Positions 23,332-35,884 are shown, numbered from the stretch's first letter. The stretch: DNA of 64,000 bases from Cymodocea nodosa (GCA_036874045.1 JAZBRI010000003.1:7142501-7206500), one strand, 5' to 3'. The notes: generated by a model not told the origin, from the letters alone. A program made the numbers and translations.

Positions 23332-25120
23332 TTAACTCCATGAGCCTATCTTTCAAGTTAAATACTACTATTTATAGAGGAATTCGGCCAACCATTGGGC
23401 GGTTTCACAGAATGTAAATAACATCAATTAAGCTCTTTAATGTTAGTTAATATTAGATTTATCATTAAACAATACTAACATTCAGATATTTTAAATAGTA
23501 ACCATTAAAATCTTTAGTATCTGGAATTATTCAATTTTAGTAAACTGTAATACTATTTTCTATTTTCTAAATCAAACAACATAAATATTCACAATACTAA
23601 CAATGATAACATTAATCATGATACAAAACAAACAATACAACACTCTAATACTAAATGTAAATACAAATAAGTTGTTTTTGGTATTTTTGTTTTGATATGT
23701 TCCTGAAGATGAGTGAAGGTGAAATGTAAAAATCTCTACTGACAGTAAATACTTTTGTCACTACATGTGACATGATTACACCACTGAAAACTTAATCACT
23801 TACAATCTTGCCTCCTCTCCCTATAGAATCGCGAGTCCAAAATTGCAAGATGATCTCCTCTTCAGCATCCTGATATCAACCTGAAACCAAAGCTAGAAGC
23901 TTTACGATCTCTTGAGATATGAGTCGGTGTTTGGTAAAAATGGCTTCCCTTTCTACAACGCAATCACTCCTCACAGTGGTTGTTAGTTACCGTGTTTGGC
24001 TCAGAATCAACTTGACATCAGGAAAATATTCTCACAAACCTTCGATGGTTGGTGATTTTGGTGGTGGTGTGGAGCTTCAGGGAACTTCCGACGTTACCTA
24101 CAGTTAGCGTGGTTCTCCACCACCCTACACATACTTTTTTCTTCGTCTTTTATATTTCTTTCTGTAGTAACTGCTTCTGCTTAAATGATCGGTTGAATTT
24201 CTTTCATTCATATCAACGATGGTGATTTCTTCTTCATTCCACGAGTGAATTCCTATGTGATATGTGCAATTGTGGTTTTCCTTCGAAGTTCCTTTTTCTA
24301 TAACTGCTATAGTGGTATATTAGAAAATATATGGTCTGTGGAGTTACAGATAACTCAATTATCCTTTTTCTTTTACGAGAATTTTATTTCTTTTATAATC
24401 AATTTCCATTTCATGCATATTGTCCACGTTCAATTGTCCACATTCATCCACGATCAATCTCCACTCTTCATGTCTTCTATTTTAATTTCAAATTTCAAAA
24501 TACACACGTTCTGGTTCACATTTTCCTCTTGAAGTTTCTTGAACCATTAATCTAAGATCCTTTGGAAAAATTTCCTACAAAATAAACTTTCTCATTTAAA
24601 ATTTTTCATGAAATGTAATAACAAGACATTGTGTTAATACTAACTAAATACATAACACAAAATAAACTTATAACTCAACGAGTTTAGCATATGCCATATA
24701 CGTGACATGCTTTGTTGGGTAAGGTGATAACTTAATGAATTAACTCCATTGTATTACTAATAACTCAATGAACCAGTATATATAAATGTTTAAACAATAA
24801 CATATTTATCACGTACAAGAATAATAACTTTATAAGTTTATAATGCTAACCTAAATGTTGCCTTAATATTCAATTTAGCTTCTCAATGCATGTAGTTATG
24901 TTAACTTAATGAGTTAAACATGTATAACTCATGTGATACAATATAACATTTGTAAACTTTAAATTCAACACATGCATAATACTAACTTAATGAGTTTGTT
25001 CATAAAACTTAATATTTTGTTCACTAACTCGATGAGTTCTCACATGATCTTTTTACAAAAAAAATGCTAACTCAATAAGTTGCTTAACATGCACTGTATA
25101 TATACATAAATATGAAATAA
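23332..25120 (-). repeat. Athila LTR F, broken
   Basis: Matches the Athila LTR in reverse from the ttaactccatgagcc block through leader and TATA region. After an unrelated stretch (24359-24669) comes U3-like text with taacttaatgagttaaacatg and caacacatgcataat. The true U3 end is unclear; similarity fades near 25120. Confidence 0.7.
24359..24678. other. About 310-bp unexplained stretch inside LTR F
   Basis: Not present in the other LTR copies. AT-rich with no ORF I trust and no terminal inverted repeats I can see. The 9-bp word ataactcaa flanks it (24350-24358 and 24670-24678), but that word is common in these LTRs, so it is weak evidence of an insertion. Confidence 0.35.
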
Positions 25121-25735
25121 AAAAATATGATGCTTTACAATAAAAATTCGTGTTAACTTAATATTTAGTTATATAAAAGTTAGTATAACTTAACGACTAG
25201 TTATTTAACTTAACATAATTCTAAATTCATTACAAACAAGTATATAACATTAAACTTTTTCTATATTAATTGATGTTCTTAATTTACTTTCACAAATAAT
25301 AAATTTAATTAATTAAATATGATTACTTATGTTTTGCACACATCATCAAAACATAATACTTAACAATATATTTTGGTGATTTTTAGTTAAAACTACCAAT
25401 TGCTTAAAAAATATGAAACCTTCTAATTAACTAATTAGATTTTAGTGACTTTAGTGAAAACCATCTACTATCATCCTTGGAGAATATGAAACCTTTCGAG
25501 ACACTCTCAAAAACAAACGACTTGAGCAAGACCTAAATGATTTAAGTATGTATTCAATCAATTTTCCAACAATGTTGGCCTAAGTTTTTCATCAAAATTA
25601 AACTTCTAAACATGAAATTAACAATCTCAACATAGCAAAGTAAATGTATGCATATTTTTTTATTTGAAACATAAATGTGAATAGTAATACATTCATAATA
25701 AGCATAAATACAAAGATATCCTTTAAATACATGAT
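25121..25735. other. AT-rich stretch, possible Sirevirus LTR end
   Basis: Contains scattered AGTTA/TAACT words. The text cacatcatcaaaacataatacttaaca (about 25341-25368) resembles the LTR start of Sirevirus D read in reverse (catcatcaaaattaaatacctaaca). Nothing coding is supported. It separates LTR F from the F-box-like pseudogene. Confidence 0.3.
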
Positions 25736-25739
25736 TAGA

Positions 25740-26345
25740 AAGTAGTGGCATATGGAATGAATGAATTAGTCCACGCAAAACCTTTAGACATAACTATTCT
25801 TGCTTTTAATTCCACTTCTATTGACTTTGCTTGTCTCATCAAATGATAAACTTGAAGTATGTTATCAATACTAAATATCAAAGTATTACTATTAATAAAA
25901 TGAAATGTAATAACACTTCCTCTACTCGATCATGATGATCCAGGTGTTTCCACTTCTACACATAATTCAATGTATTCTTCACTCCATTTCAAGTTATTTA
26001 AATCTTCCACTATATATATTTGAAATTTCCTTTGGTCATCCCACCACCTTACTAGATACAATATAAGATAATCAAATTTGTTATACTATAACCCAAGTTC
26101 AACTTTGTCATATTGAGTATATGGTGATTCAACCATACTTTACGGTATAGGTAAAATTTTTATTATTTTATTATAAATATCAATGCTTACTACGTAAAAA
26201 TTAAACCTAAATGCAACTAATACATCTAAAATTAAGTACACATAATCATCAAGTGTCACATAAGTCTTGTTAACTAATACTTTATTTTCAAAATACTCTA
26301 CTATAATTTTATATTCATGAATAATGAAAATTATATTTAATATCT
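25740..26345 (-). pseudogene. F-box-associated-domain-like pseudogene, copy 1
   Basis: Minus-strand text VLVNKTYVTLDDYVYLILD, VAFRFNFYVVSIDIYNK, DDQRKFQIYIVEDLNN, SNTLIFSIDNILQVYHL, then KGFAWTNSFIPYATTF. It follows the pattern of plant F-box C-terminal interaction domains: an inner strand with -VNG-LHW-like start, a SFD-E-F-I-LP-like strand, an -IWVLEDY-like strand and a final YVESL-like end. Those domains pick substrates for SCF ubiquitin ligases. Stop codons interrupt the frame (e.g. directly after KILPIP), so it is a pseudogene. No F-box is seen upstream. It clearly resembles 63285-64000. The family call is by eye and uncertain. Confidence 0.42.
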
Positions 26346-27600
26346 CTTTAAATGTACATTGTGTTATATTATATGTGATGCATATGAAACATTCTTCGAA
26401 AAAAAGATGTAAGGTATAGAGTATGTTTATTAAGTTTGGAAGAGTTCTTTAATTAATTAATTAATCAATTTATCAATAAATAATTGTTGAAGTAGAAATC
26501 TACGTTAATAGTAAATACTAATGTATTTCACATTACTGGACACATTTGTAATCGATCTTTCACATGATATAAGAAATCATTCTGCATAAGATATATAACA
26601 TGTTATTCTGCATAAACGGTTCATTATTTTCTGACAATATAACAAAAAATTCTACATATGACAGCACATCGTTTCACAGATGGCTACCATGGATTCATTC
26701 TCCAAACTAATTCTGATAAACATTTTGCGTAATGCAACATTTTTTTACATAATAGATATTTTATCATTCTACAACATGCATTTAACAAACCATCCTACAT
26801 CATTCTCTACGTATAACAATCATTCTACATATTGCTATTTGTATCATGTTTACAGAACATTCTAGACCACAAAACACATCGTTCTACAAAATAGATTATT
26901 ATATCATCATGAAATATTGAGTAATCCATATTCACATATCTTCGCAATGCAAATAGAAATGTCTTGAAAACGCTTAAAAAATATAGAGAAGTCTAAAGCC
27001 ATGCACCAATGAAATCTTACCAAAATCCATTAAAATAATTAAAGACAGCCTTTATTCAATAAGATAAATAAGTCATAAACAAACATTTCCAGTGTAAGAA
27101 GTTTTTCTGTTAAATTGATTTTATTTTCTTCGAACTTGTTGCATACTTAAATTATAACGTCCACAACGAAAAGAAAATGTTATTGTCGTCAACATTTGAA
27201 CATTCTTGATTGAAAATATTTGAGATGCATAATTGTATTCCAACACGAGGACCACAGGTAGCTGTGTGAAAAAAGTTGAATAAGGATTATATTCTGGAAA
27301 ATGGAAAAGTGTAATATGCATAAACAATGCAATTGGAAGCATAATGTGGGGTATGGCTATATATACTTGGTGTATTTAATAAGTTTGGTTAATAGACGTT
27401 GAAGTAATCGTAGATAAAAAATATTAGAAAGCTGTTGAAAGAATCACAAAGGATTTAAAATGAACATCTCACCAGAAGCTTTTATCGTATCAAAGTAGTT
27501 GGCCTACTATGTTATAATAATGCTAATTTTTGCAAAAGATTCAGTTTTGAACATTTGTTATGATACTGTAAAACTACCATGCATGTTATTTAGATTAAAA
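26346..27600. other. AT-rich stretch without recognised genes
   Basis: Only short ORFs with no recognisable content. Between about 26560 and 26880 the word ATTCT(A/G)CA and near variants recur many times (attctgca, attctaca, gttctaca), as in a degenerate minisatellite. No LTR, tRNA or terminal inverted repeat seen. Confidence 0.4.
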
Positions 27601-28889
27601 TTTTTTTCAATGATTTAAATGTTAATTTCACCGGGCGGGCGACTAGGTGGAGGCGAGGCACGCAGACGTGGGCGTGACAAAGAGTCGGGTTGGCGAATGG
27701 TCCGATTGACCGTACCAGTCGACGACAGATCCGAACGAGTCTGTGCCGATTGGTCGTAACTGGACAGTGACAGCTACGACTCAACACAACCCGACTCGAC
27801 ACGAACGTTGCCTGGACCGTCGACCATCCTCTAAGCAAAGAAGACGTTGACGTAGTCGCGAGAGATATGGGACAGGCTACGATGGCGACCAATTGAAGGG
27901 ACGGCGGAGGAAGTGGACTTGAAAATGGAAGGTAAAAGTAGTTGTTTGAGATACTTGCAACCATTTTGTTGTAAATATGAACGGTAAAAACGTCTTCCGA
28001 AAACAATCTAGACCCGTTTAAATAATATTCAGTGACGGAACTGATGCGTCTCGGTTCTGAGATTTTGGAAAAAAGAGAAGAAAAGCATCGATAAAATATG
28101 ATCTACCAACCATTAAATACATAATAATGATCATAAAAACTCTTCTCGACCACTCCTGCAAAAGCAGATTCGAATCCCCGACCAAGGTAATCCGGAAAGC
28201 AGGTGGGAAATTGAGCAAAACTAGACCCAGCAGGCACCAACCTTGCGGGGAAAGATCGATCGAAGGCCCGGCAGGGGCGACCTGAGAACACATACAAGAT
28301 AGGGAAAAGGCCGAGTGCCCTCCGCCGCCATCGATTCATGTGTCTTCAGGCCGCTCCTGTTGGAACTCCCATCGGGCCATCCTCCCCTCCCCCACTCTCC
28401 CTCTGTTTCCTCTTACAAACTCCATCTACACATAAACAGCTTTATAGTCAACCCTTTGGGTCCTCTTCTTGTAGTACTCCACTGCTTCTGTACTGCCGTA
28501 CTGCTGCTACGACCACTTGTACTACCCTCCATGTGGAATTCATCAACACTTCTGGTGGTGGAGTACAAGGCCGTGGTGTGTACGTCTTCAACTCCATGCT
28601 CGTTGGGTCGCTTTAGTACTCACAGATTAGGGTCCTTTCCATGCATTTTAGAGAGAGGGCGCTTGGTTTTGAGGACCGGACCTGCTCAATACGTTTTCTG
28701 AATGATCTCACTCATCTTCTTTTCAGACATTATATTTATTTCGTTTCTCTTTATGTACACGTGTCTTTATTTTAGTGGATAAGGTCGGAGGGTTGTCATT
28801 CCTCTTTCCTTGTATTGACAGTTACAAAGAAACCATTTTAATGAGAGTAATCTGCATTTTTCCACCAGAACCCATTTCTCTTGAAGCTT
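27601..28889. other. GC-rich island of unknown origin, possible copia LTR at its right end
   Basis: 27620-27920 and 28140-28700 are clearly richer in G and C than the rest of the window. Overlapping ORFs occur on both strands (e.g. 28103-28339 minus, 28315-28701 plus) but none reads like a known protein. The right part, up to about 28860 (tttaatgagagtaatctgc), has the feel of a copia LTR end and may belong to the gag remnant that follows. Coding status undecided. Confidence 0.3.
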
Positions 28890-30060
28890 TAGCTCAACTC
28901 ATTAGAAAATATTTTGCTACTCAAATTAAAGCAAAGTTTTTCACTTAAAATCTGAACTTTCGCCGCTAAAGAAAGGTGATAAAAAATTGTTGATTACGTG
29001 TTGGAAGCAAAAACTGTTGCTGCTCAACTTGCAGCAGCAAGAAAACCTCTTGACGATGATGATTTGATTTTAACTACTTTAAATTACTTTAAATAATCTT
29101 GGTTCAGAATTTGATTCTGTTATCAGTATCGTGACAAGTAAATCCTATACTGTTTCATGCGAAGACGTTGTGAGATTACTTCTTACTCAAGAACATATAA
29201 ATTCAAATCAACTAAAGCTTGATATTGCTATTAATAGTGTTGTTAAAGATAATAGGTTTAGTTAGGAAAAAGGAAGAAGAAAGAGTAGAGGCAGTAGGAG
29301 CTCCATGTCAAAATTTCCAAATTTTTAGACCACATTTTAATGCTTTCAAATTTCAAACACCTGAAATTATATCTCCAAGTCATGGACAGTTTCTCTTGTC
29401 CTTCGGTTACTATAGAGTTCAATGTCAGATTTATGATAGATTTAATCACTCAACAGCAACTTGTTATCAACGTTATAACCAGGCCTCCCCTGTTGTAAAT
29501 GCAGTTGAAGGAATAAGTGCACAAGTGTGGTACCCAAATTCATATCACGAATTCTTTATAGAATCTTAGGATTGCAACCGAATATAGTGGACAAGATGAA
29601 GTTTGTGTCGCTGATGACACAAGTTTGCTTATTTCTCATGTTGGTTCTGCAACTATATCATCTTTAGATCAGTCACCATATCTTAAATATGTTCTTTTTT
29701 GTTTCTCATATCAAGAGAAATCTTCTTTTATTAAAAGACTCACCAATGATAATTTTTTATGTTGAATTTTTCCCAAATTATGAAATTGTCAAGGATTTTA
29801 GAATGGGAAGGACATTAGCTCAAGGAACGTCAAGGCTGATCTTTATAATCTTCTGAAAATAATAAAAATACCAGCAATAAAGGAGTTCCTAAAGCCTTAG
29901 CAGCTATTGCAACTCCTGTGAGCATCTGGCATCACCGATTGTTGCATGCAAAAAATGAATTTGTATCACAAGTTTTATCTCAGTTCAACCTGTCCAAAAA
30001 TAAGAGATGTATCACAACAAAATGTAATTCATCTATGAGCACCAAGGTACATCGTTTCTA
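28890..30060 (+). mobile_element. Ale/RE1-like Ty1/copia remnant, broken
   Basis: Gag text with IVDYVLEAKTVAAQLAAARK and KSYTVSCEDVVRLLLTQEH matches the UBN2_2-type gag of Ale/RE1-like copia elements. It is followed by a zinc-knuckle-like CQIYDRFNHSTATCYQRYN, a protease trace (WYPNS at about 29530, DDTSLLISHVGSA at about 29615) and a GAG-pre-integrase trace with IWHHRLLHAKNEF (about 29925). Its family differs from the Sireviruses here. It stops just before the LTR of G at 30089. Old, with many breaks. Confidence 0.75.
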
Positions 30061-30088
30061 TTAAATGGTATAAATACCTTATTAGTTT

Positions 30089-31733
30089 TGTTAGGGATAA
30101 TTTTCTTATTCATTAATATTGATATATTTTGATGAGTGACAAAATGATTTTTATGTATGTAAAGTGATAAATTTCATAAATAATATCAAGTCCATAATGT
30201 TTAAGTATAATCAAACTGACTTATGACTTTGGTTTAAAATCTAAATTTTATTTAAGTATATAATTTTACGACAACTCGTATAGTTAAGATGATAAATTAA
30301 TAAACAATCGTAAAGTTATGAACTTATATAAGTTAAGTTTTGAAGTTCATAAAGATATGACTTTAACGTTACGGACCTTCGTAAACTTATAATATATAGA
30401 ATTCGTAATATTATTAGGATAATTTGACAAACCTTCGTAAGATTATTTACTAAAGGAATTCATAAAGTTATAAGTCTAGTATAGGTAGTTTATAAAAAGA
30501 TATAGAATTATATTTTACACGTATCAGTCTGTAGGAGTCTGTAAAGTTAAGGAGATAAGTTTACAAATGTTCATAATATTCTGCTTTGTATAAGTTCGTA
30601 AAGTTATGGGTATAACTCTACCAAGGGTTGTAGTGTTAAGACTTTGATGAATGCATTTAAATTGTTATAATTTATTTAATCAAAGTTTTAGTGCAAGATT
30701 ATTTAGATGACACATGACATACACGTAAACATACACATGTTTCACCATATTACAAAAGACTCAATCAAAATATTTATAGATGGCAATTAGAGATTGATTT
30801 GACAAAGTCAAGATTAAAGATCGTGGTTCGAAAAAGTTAACTCCACGAAGTAAGTTAAGTCCATGAAACAGTTCCGTTGAGTAAAGTTAACTCCATGAAG
30901 CAAATCCGTTGAGTTACGGTTAAGTCCACGAAGTAAGTCCGTTAAGTTTTGCTAACTCCATAAACCAAATATATCTCAACAATCATGTAGTAAGTGGGTG
31001 CAAAAAATTTGGAAGAGAAAGAACGTGTTGTAGGATCGTGTACATAAATTGAGTAAAATCAATGTTTGTAAGTGAGTTTTCTTTTGGCAAAAACTCTAAA
31101 GAGAAAATTCTAAGAAGACTTAAAGATACATGAAGAACGAAAGCTGAAAGTCATCAGAAGAAACTCCGAGGCAACAAAGCTATTACTTGAAGATTTAAGA
31201 GTTGTCATATCTACAAGAGAAAATTTGTATTATGTTTATGCTTTCATGATTAATTCCTCTTTGCATTAAATTATTTAATTAAAAAAAAAAAACCTATCCA
31301 CAAGGGATGTTGTGGAAGAAATTCTGAAAGGTGTTCTTTTAGAAGAATTTCGGAGAAACTTTACAGGAACATATAAAGTTGTGTAGATAACTATACGTAG
31401 GCTGGTATAGTTAGCACAGTAACTATACGAGTGTTCATACAGTTAGAAGGAGAACTTGACAAAAGATCGGTGTCTTGTCAAAGTTGTTTTAGCTTTGAAT
31501 AAAGTTAGAGACACTGAGTTTTGAGTGAACCAAAAGCTCCTAAGGATAGTGAATTCTTGAGTAGAGACTCAAGGAGTTGACGTACCTTAGTTGAGGGGAA
31601 CCACTATAAATTGTCTATGTGTTTTAATCTCTATTTTATTTTTGCATTAGCTACATTTAAAAAGGGACCAAATACAAAGAAAATTGTAGTATACTTAATT
31701 CACCCTCCTCTTAAGTATAAATCTTTCCTATCA
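30089..31733 (+). repeat. 5' LTR of Sirevirus G
   Basis: Starts TGTTAGGGATAATT and ends just before the primer site. Sequence distinct from the LTRs of C and D, but it carries the same style of repeats: cgtaaagttatg words (30290-30610) and the gttaactccacg / ccgttgagtta block (30830-30975). The cacccacc-type box near its end is reduced to caccctcctctt. Confidence 0.75.
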
Positions 31734-31735
31734 AA

Positions 31736-31747
31736 TGGTATCAAAGC
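31736..31747 (+). other. Primer binding site of Sirevirus G
   Basis: tggtatcaaagc is one base off TGGTATCAGAGC, the initiator tRNA-Met type site, directly after the LTR. Confidence 0.8.
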
Positions 31748-31807
31748 TTTGTTAGATCATTTTTCTACTAGGAAAGACATTTTTAAATCTATATTTCTAA
31801 GATTAAA

Positions 31808-33105
31808 ATGGCGAGTTTTGGAAGTGAAGGACAATTTTCACAGGCCACCTTTGTTCGATGGAACAAAGTATATTATTGGAAACAAAGAATGACAATTTTC
31901 ATTCAGTCAATAAACTTTGAACTATGGAATGCATTTATCAAAAAAGTTCCTGAATTAAATACACCATATAATCTTTGGACAGATGAAGGAAAGAAACTGC
32001 AACAATTAAATGTTAAAGGCATGAATATTCTATTTTGTGCACTATCTTATAAGCAGTTTAATAAAGTTTCATCTTATACGTCTGCTTTCGAAATATGGCA
32101 TTCATTAGAAATTACAAATGAAAGAATAGACCAAGTTAAGGAATCTAAAATAAATTTACTTGTACATTAGTATGAATTGTTTATGATGCATGAAAATGAA
32201 ACTATTTCTGATATGTTTACTAGATTTCTTACCATAGTTAATGGTTTAAGAGCATTTGGTCAAGAATATTCAGGAGAAGATCTTATAAGGAAGATTTTAA
32301 GATCCTTGTCTTCAGAGTGGAAATGGAAAGCAACGACAATTGAAGAAGGTAAGGATTTGTTAACATATACCATGGATCAATTAATTGAAAATCTCTCTAC
32401 ATATGAAGTTAAACTTAAAGTTGATCTTGTCACCAAAGAAAAGAATCAGAAGAAGAAGGAAATTCCATTTCAGGTATCTTCTGATATAGAAGGATATTCT
32501 AATTCTGATTCAAACATTGTTGTTTTAGCCAAAAAATTTAAGAAAGCCTAGAGAAAAAGAAAAGACGTAAAGAAAACTGAATCTTTAAGAAATGGAAAAG
32601 AAAAGACAGATGTTCATATTTGTTATAAATGTAACAAAAAAGGATACTTTAGATTTAATTGTTCCTCAAGGTCAAAGGATGAAAAGAAATTTGATAAGAA
32701 GTTTAAGGAAAAGAAGAATAAATCTAAGTTTAAATATGTAAAGAAAGGATTTAAGAAGAAGGCTTTGCAAACAACGTTTGATGATAAAAGCTCTTTAGAT
32801 AATGATGAAATATTAGATTCTTCTAATTCAAGCTCAAGTTCAAACACAGATAAAGAATTAGCAAACCTTGCAAATGTAGCATTCATGGCATCCATGTCTG
32901 AGGTAAAATTTTATGATCATGAAGAAAGTGTTTTTGATGATAATATAGATAATAGACTTCTTCATGAATATAATAGATTAGCTTCAAAAATTTAGAAGTT
33001 AAAATTGAAAGAAAAATTTTATAAATCTCAGATTTCTAACTTAGAAGAATTAAATAAATCTTTGCATGATCAATCAAATGAGTTAAATCTAGAATTTCAA
33101 AAATA
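31808..33105 (+). pseudogene. gag part of Sirevirus G
   Basis: Begins MASFGSEGQFSQATFVRWNK. The gag core has KGMNILFCALSYKQFNKVSS and MHENETISDMFTRFLTIVNG. A lysine-rich linker follows, then a zinc-knuckle region (ICYKCNKKGYFRFNC), an acidic serine-rich run (DSSNSSSSSNTDKE) and the start of the C-terminal coiled coil. Very like the gag of D (47684-49382). The right end meets Athila M sequence. Fossil, broken. Confidence 0.85.
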
Positions 33106-33129
33106 AGTTGCTAAAAATAAAAATCTAAG

Positions 33130-35355
33130 TATTTCTATTTAGTCTCTATTCCTAAGTTCATCTACTTCCTTCTAGAGTTTTTCTAATTGAAGCTCTAATT
33201 GATTAATTCTTTCTACTACTCCTGTAATTCCTCTAGACGGTACAACTATCTCTGCAGCTACAAAATTTCTGTATTCTTTCACTGAAATGGTTTTAGATCT
33301 AATTCTTTTTTATGTTCATTTCGTGAAATCAATACAATCCACCATCAACAGTGGAATCAAATCTCCATAAAACAATTTCTTCTTTATTGTTCTAAGCTTG
33401 GAGATAAAAACTGCAGAGTAATTTATTTGAATTCTATTTACAACTACAAAAGTGGCCCATTTGACAAATTGACTCAATTCTATATCATGGCCTTGTCGTT
33501 GATAGACATTCTTAATCAAAATGTTGGCTACCATGTGTGCTTTACCATTTAAATGCTTCAATCTATTTAATAAAGGCACACCAGGGTTGATAGCCAAACT
33601 GTCCTTTATTTCCTGTTCAGTCCATTCAACTGTAGTTGTACTTTCCAAAATTTCATGTCCTTCATTCTTTAATCCAAAAATGTTGTGGAGAAGCTCTGGT
33701 GTTATCTGTACATCAACTTCCTCCACGTTGGAAATTAATCTTCCTTCTCCTTCTCTTAAATTTGCATAGAAACAGGGCACTAGATTCTCATAAACTGCAT
33801 GCCCTCTTTCTTGAGAAATAAAATTCAGTAGACCTTGGAATTCAAATAAATCTTTGATTTCTTGCATTCCATCCCAATTTACTAGTCTACTATAAATAAT
33901 ATCATAACCTCTAATTTCTTGGTATTTATTATACGCTTCTTGACTCCAAAAATGTACCTCATTCAGAACTATTGTTTCAGTCAGGTCAGGAATGTGACTT
34001 TGTTGTTCCAAAGGGGTTTGTTCTTGATCTTCCTCTACTATAGGCTACATTTGAACATTCTCTACAGATTCTTGAATTTTTGCTTCTTCTTCTGTCTGTG
34101 GTGGTGAGCCAACAGAACTCTCTACTCTGTCTTGAATTCTCTCTATAAATTGCTGAAGAGTTTCTTGCTCTTCAATGGAATCTGTAAAGTTATTTTTGTC
34201 CAAATGGCTTCTTTCAGCTTCTTCATTTTCTGCTCTTTCTTCTTCCTCCTGACTACCAATTTGTTCTGTCACTCTTCTTTCTAATTCTGTAACAAATTGG
34301 GATGGAGTCACGGGCAATTCAGTTTCTGCCCTAATTTCTGTTCTTTCTTCTTGTATAGGCTACAGATTAATTTCAGCCTATTTTTCTTCTTGTCTTTGCT
34401 CCTGCTGCTACTGCTCCTGCTCCTCCTTAGAATCGGATAGCAGATTTATAAAAATTTTCTCCACAGGAACTGTTAAAATTGGTACATCAGATTTAATCTC
34501 TTTTTGATAGTCAGGTACTTTCTCTTTTCCTTTCTTTTTTTTGATTAATTGTGCCTGTTCTTCTTCTTCATCATCTGAAATTAAATCTACAAAAGTAGGT
34601 TCTGCAGGCCTTCGAGCCACAAGTACTAGCTCTTCCTATTTAATTCTCTCTATAATTACTAGTCTCGAAGGACTAGCCTCAACTTCTCTTGCAACACTTG
34701 ATTTAGCTACTGCCTGATGTTGTTCAACTTTTATTCTGTACTAGGCCCTCAACTTTTCTTTGACCTTTTTTTTCTTAATGACATCATATAAAATATGTGC
34801 CTTAGCTGTAGCTATTTCTTGAGTATCACCTTGGTCTCTTGCTATTTTGACTAAGCTAGTAAATTCTTTCTCTTCTTCTTCAATTTTCAGCCAAGCAAAT
34901 TCTAGGCATGGCAATGGCTCTATTGGCTGAACTGGAGGTCCTGACTACTGTTCCTCAGGAACAGGTCTTTCAGCAGTTGGTTCTTCCTGTTCTCTTGCTT
35001 GTTGATGCTGCCATATTTCCTAACTTCCACGACCAGCAATGCACCTTTTAAACCACAATCTGGCCTTGCACTGAATTAGCTCTAGGGATACTTCATTGTT
35101 TGGCCAGATTTTTCTTTCTTTATTAACTGCAATTTTTGTTGCCACTCCGATTCGTGTCTCCATTATATGGGGTATTTGTATATCCAAATCAACCAAAACT
35201 TTCCTTAAGTTAAAGAGTTATGATTCTACCTTTTGTAGCTCTTTTTCTCTTGTTGTATTTCGAATCTTTTGCCGCGTGTGCCATTCTTCTGATTCCTTCA
35301 GAAACTATGCTGTGTCAACTGCATCTTCCTAGAACTCAGGTGTCATCTTCCTCAT
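33130..35355 (-). pseudogene. Extra ORF of Athila M (env position)
   Basis: Likely start at the ATG at 35355. Parts in order: an N-terminal region with WHTRQKIRNTTREKELQK and LVDLDIQIPHIMETRIGVA-like text; an acidic/basic middle with FVDLISDDEEEE (34558-34593), KKKKGKEK and IFINLLSDSKEE (34418-34452); a glutamate-rich coiled-coil stretch (34045-34317); and a C-terminal domain (33316-34011) with LFEFQGLL, CFYANL, ITPELLHNIFGLKNEG, LNGKAHMVANIL and KKLFYGDLIP. The last domain resembles the 'putative plant transposon protein' domain seen beside plant LTR elements. I see no signal peptide or membrane helix, so a true envelope role is doubtful. Sirevirus D has a related domain. Confidence 0.75.
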
Positions 35356-35880
35356 CGTGGAGTTACACAACAACATGGAATCGCTCTGATTTCTACTATT
35401 TTAGATTCTAAATGATTTGTCGGATAATGCCCCCAAAACCCTAGGTTTTAGTTTAAATAAGCCCTAAGTTTAGGCGGGTAATCGGATCATTTCCCGAACC
35501 AACTATTGCTCTCTCATCCGTGGTCTTAGCTACAGTACTCAACGGAATAAGCTTGTTGACTAACTCAAGACTCAACGGAGTAAGCTCGTTTAGTTAAACG
35601 TAACTCAACGAACTTCCCGTACAAATAGATATAATAATAAAAATACTTAAGATAATAGTTTTTCTATTTTTTTACCAGTTTAACCGATACTATGTTTCGG
35701 TCAGACCTAATTTTTTTTCGATTGAACCGTTTCTATGTTTCGGTAAAACCAACATTTTTTTTTGAAAATTAATATACATATTTTTCATGTTCCGGTCATA
35801 TCGATGGATCCGATTAGTTGAACCGTAACGATTTTTATATTATATATATATATATATAAAAACATAAAAACTGATTTCTT
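35356..35880. promoter_or_regulatory. Spacer upstream of the Athila M extra ORF
   Basis: In the minus-strand sense: several TTCGGT-AAACC repeats (35690-35830) and an AT microsatellite (about 35845-35860). Then come ccgttgagt / actcaacgga type inverted repeats (35545-35615), and a TATA-like tatttaaa with ggcttatttaaac (about 35455) some 100 bases before the ORF start. The layout matches 6603-7320 in B. A promoter or splice leader for the extra ORF is plausible but unproven. Confidence 0.4.
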
Positions 35881-35884
35881 ACTA

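Noticed and set aside
24350-24678. MITE with 9-bp target duplication (ataactcaa on both sides)
   Set aside because: The word is one of the commonest in these LTRs, and the insert shows no terminal inverted repeats.
25554-25778. Short minus-strand ORF overlapping the end of F-box-like copy 1
   Set aside because: Different frame from the homologous text and no similarity of its own to 63285-64000.
27590-28006. 138-residue minus-strand ORF as a host gene
   Set aside because: Low-complexity S/P/R-rich text without motif, in a GC-rich stretch where long chance ORFs are expected on both strands.
28168-28190. tRNA-like B box (attcgaatccccgacc), possible tRNA gene or SINE
   Set aside because: No matching A box at a suitable distance, no cloverleaf arms and no poly-A or target duplication that I can see.
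33316-35355. True retroviral envelope gene in Athila M
   Set aside because: No signal peptide, membrane helix or cleavage site is visible. The domain is the plant transposon type, so only 'extra ORF in env position' is claimed.
35845-35860. AT microsatellite as a replication origin or scaffold site
   Set aside because: Simple repeat with no supporting context.
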